From assembly GCA_003427395.1 (NCBI GenBank), contig BFEA01000005.1, forward strand, positions 2,670,506 through 2,719,792: a stretch of 49,287 bases of DNA. The letters run 5' to 3'. Numbering within the stretch: the stretch's first letter is position 1; the number at the start of each line of letters is the position of its first letter. The DNA is from Chara braunii (Eukaryota; Streptophyta; Charophyceae; Charales; Characeae). The notes under the pieces were generated by a model that was given only the letters and a program-made list of their open reading frames with translations, ran no database searches and was not told where the DNA came from. Shown one piece after another: positions 48,914-49,287 of the stretch. The position numbers were made by a program, and so were the translations under genes.

Positions 48914-48993
48914 ATTGGCATGAGTGCACCACAAGGGTGTGGGAAGTCTACGCTTGTGGAAAGCTTGGAGACCCTTTTCGAATACGTGGGCAG
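48914..48993 (+). CDS. P-loop exon of a D-glycerate 3-kinase-like gene (single exon, partial)
   Basis: An 80-nt exon bounded by AG upstream and GTAACA downstream encodes IGMSAPQGCGKSTLVESLET and LFEYVG. APQGCGKST is a Walker A P-loop, and the SAPQGCGK(S/T)TLV context is what I recall from plant and fungal D-glycerate 3-kinase (GLYK), the last enzyme of the photorespiratory C2 cycle, which phosphorylates glycerate using ATP in chloroplasts. The exon ends two bases into a codon. No neighbouring exon is visible: element 4 lies upstream and the window ends about 300 bp downstream. A related kinase of the uridine kinase/PRK superfamily, or a pseudogene, remains possible. Confidence 0.6.
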
Positions 48994-49287
48994 GTAACAC
49001 CTTCTTCAACCCTTTGCTCATGCGCAAACTGCATCCCTCTCCTGCACTGATGTTGAGCATTGTGAAACCTCATATCGCTGCCTGTGCCTTGCCATCGGTA
49101 TCTTTTTGCTTTTTCTTCTGAGTGAGGACGCCGCCCGGGTAAACCTTGCGGGCCAAAATACCACCCATAATTTTTAAATTTTTTGTTTTGAAACTGTGGT
49201 CGTTCTGCGCTCGGCGAGAGCGTCCGCCGAGAGGACCCCGAATCTGCAATAAAATTTTGGTTTTTGAGGGTGGGGGGGGCGCTGGGG
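48994..49287. other. Probable intron sequence to window end
   Basis: Starts with the GTAACA splice-donor-like sequence. No further exon is recognisable. The window ends in an AT-rich segment and a G run. Confidence 0.4.

Overview
Eukaryotic nuclear DNA, most likely from the green-plant lineage (land plant or streptophyte alga). Three things point there. A U6 snRNA copy carries a plant-type 5' stem-loop. A single exon at the right edge encodes the P-loop of a protein resembling plant D-glycerate 3-kinase. The window is otherwise dominated by Ty3/gypsy LTR retrotransposons whose primer-binding sites match initiator tRNA-Met. No prokaryotic genes, operons, rRNA or CRISPR arrays were seen. The species cannot be fixed from this sequence.

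Layout. 1-9.5 kb is repeat-rich DNA without a convincing protein gene: a GTAC-dense block, a tRNA-derived SINE-like head, two tandem arrays of tRNA-Met(CAU)-like half molecules, small terminal-inverted-repeat (TIR) elements, CT-rich blocks and a U6 copy. 9.55-19.59 kb is one complete, decayed gypsy element on the minus strand (LTR, gag, protease, RT, RNase H, integrase, chromodomain-like tail, LTR). A 2.3 kb poly(A)-tailed insertion, flanked by a 15-bp target duplication, splits it between RNase H and integrase. 19.6-21.06 kb is a TTAA-flanked TIR element holding a 972-base assembly gap. 21.60-21.92 kb is an assembly artefact built on two Tn5/Nextera mosaic ends.

22.3-28.3 kb is a plus-strand gypsy element that loses its 3' half within RT. 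28.3-29.97 kb is a non-LTR retrotransposon relic with a glutamine-rich N-terminal region and the start of an endonuclease domain. 29.98-40.32 kb holds a second minus-strand gypsy family (pol and gag pieces, LTRs at both sides), apparently split in gag by a 3.3 kb insertion that contains a third LTR family. 40.39-48.73 kb is a complete minus-strand gypsy element with LTRs, polypurine tract, PBS and a 4-bp target duplication. It sits about 180 bp upstream of the kinase-like exon at 48.91 kb, probably inside a host intron.

How it fits together. The genes seen are almost all retroelement gag-pol relics; none looks active. Catalytic residues of protease, RT, RNase H and integrase are substituted, and three copies have lost overlapping parts of the RT fingers. 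The most striking signal is that premature stops are overwhelmingly TAG at glutamine positions (9 of 9 in the 40-48 kb element, 10 of 13 in the non-LTR relic). Exact CAG/TAG pairs occur between related copies. This suggests C-to-T decay at CHG-methylated sites, or less likely a recoded TAG.
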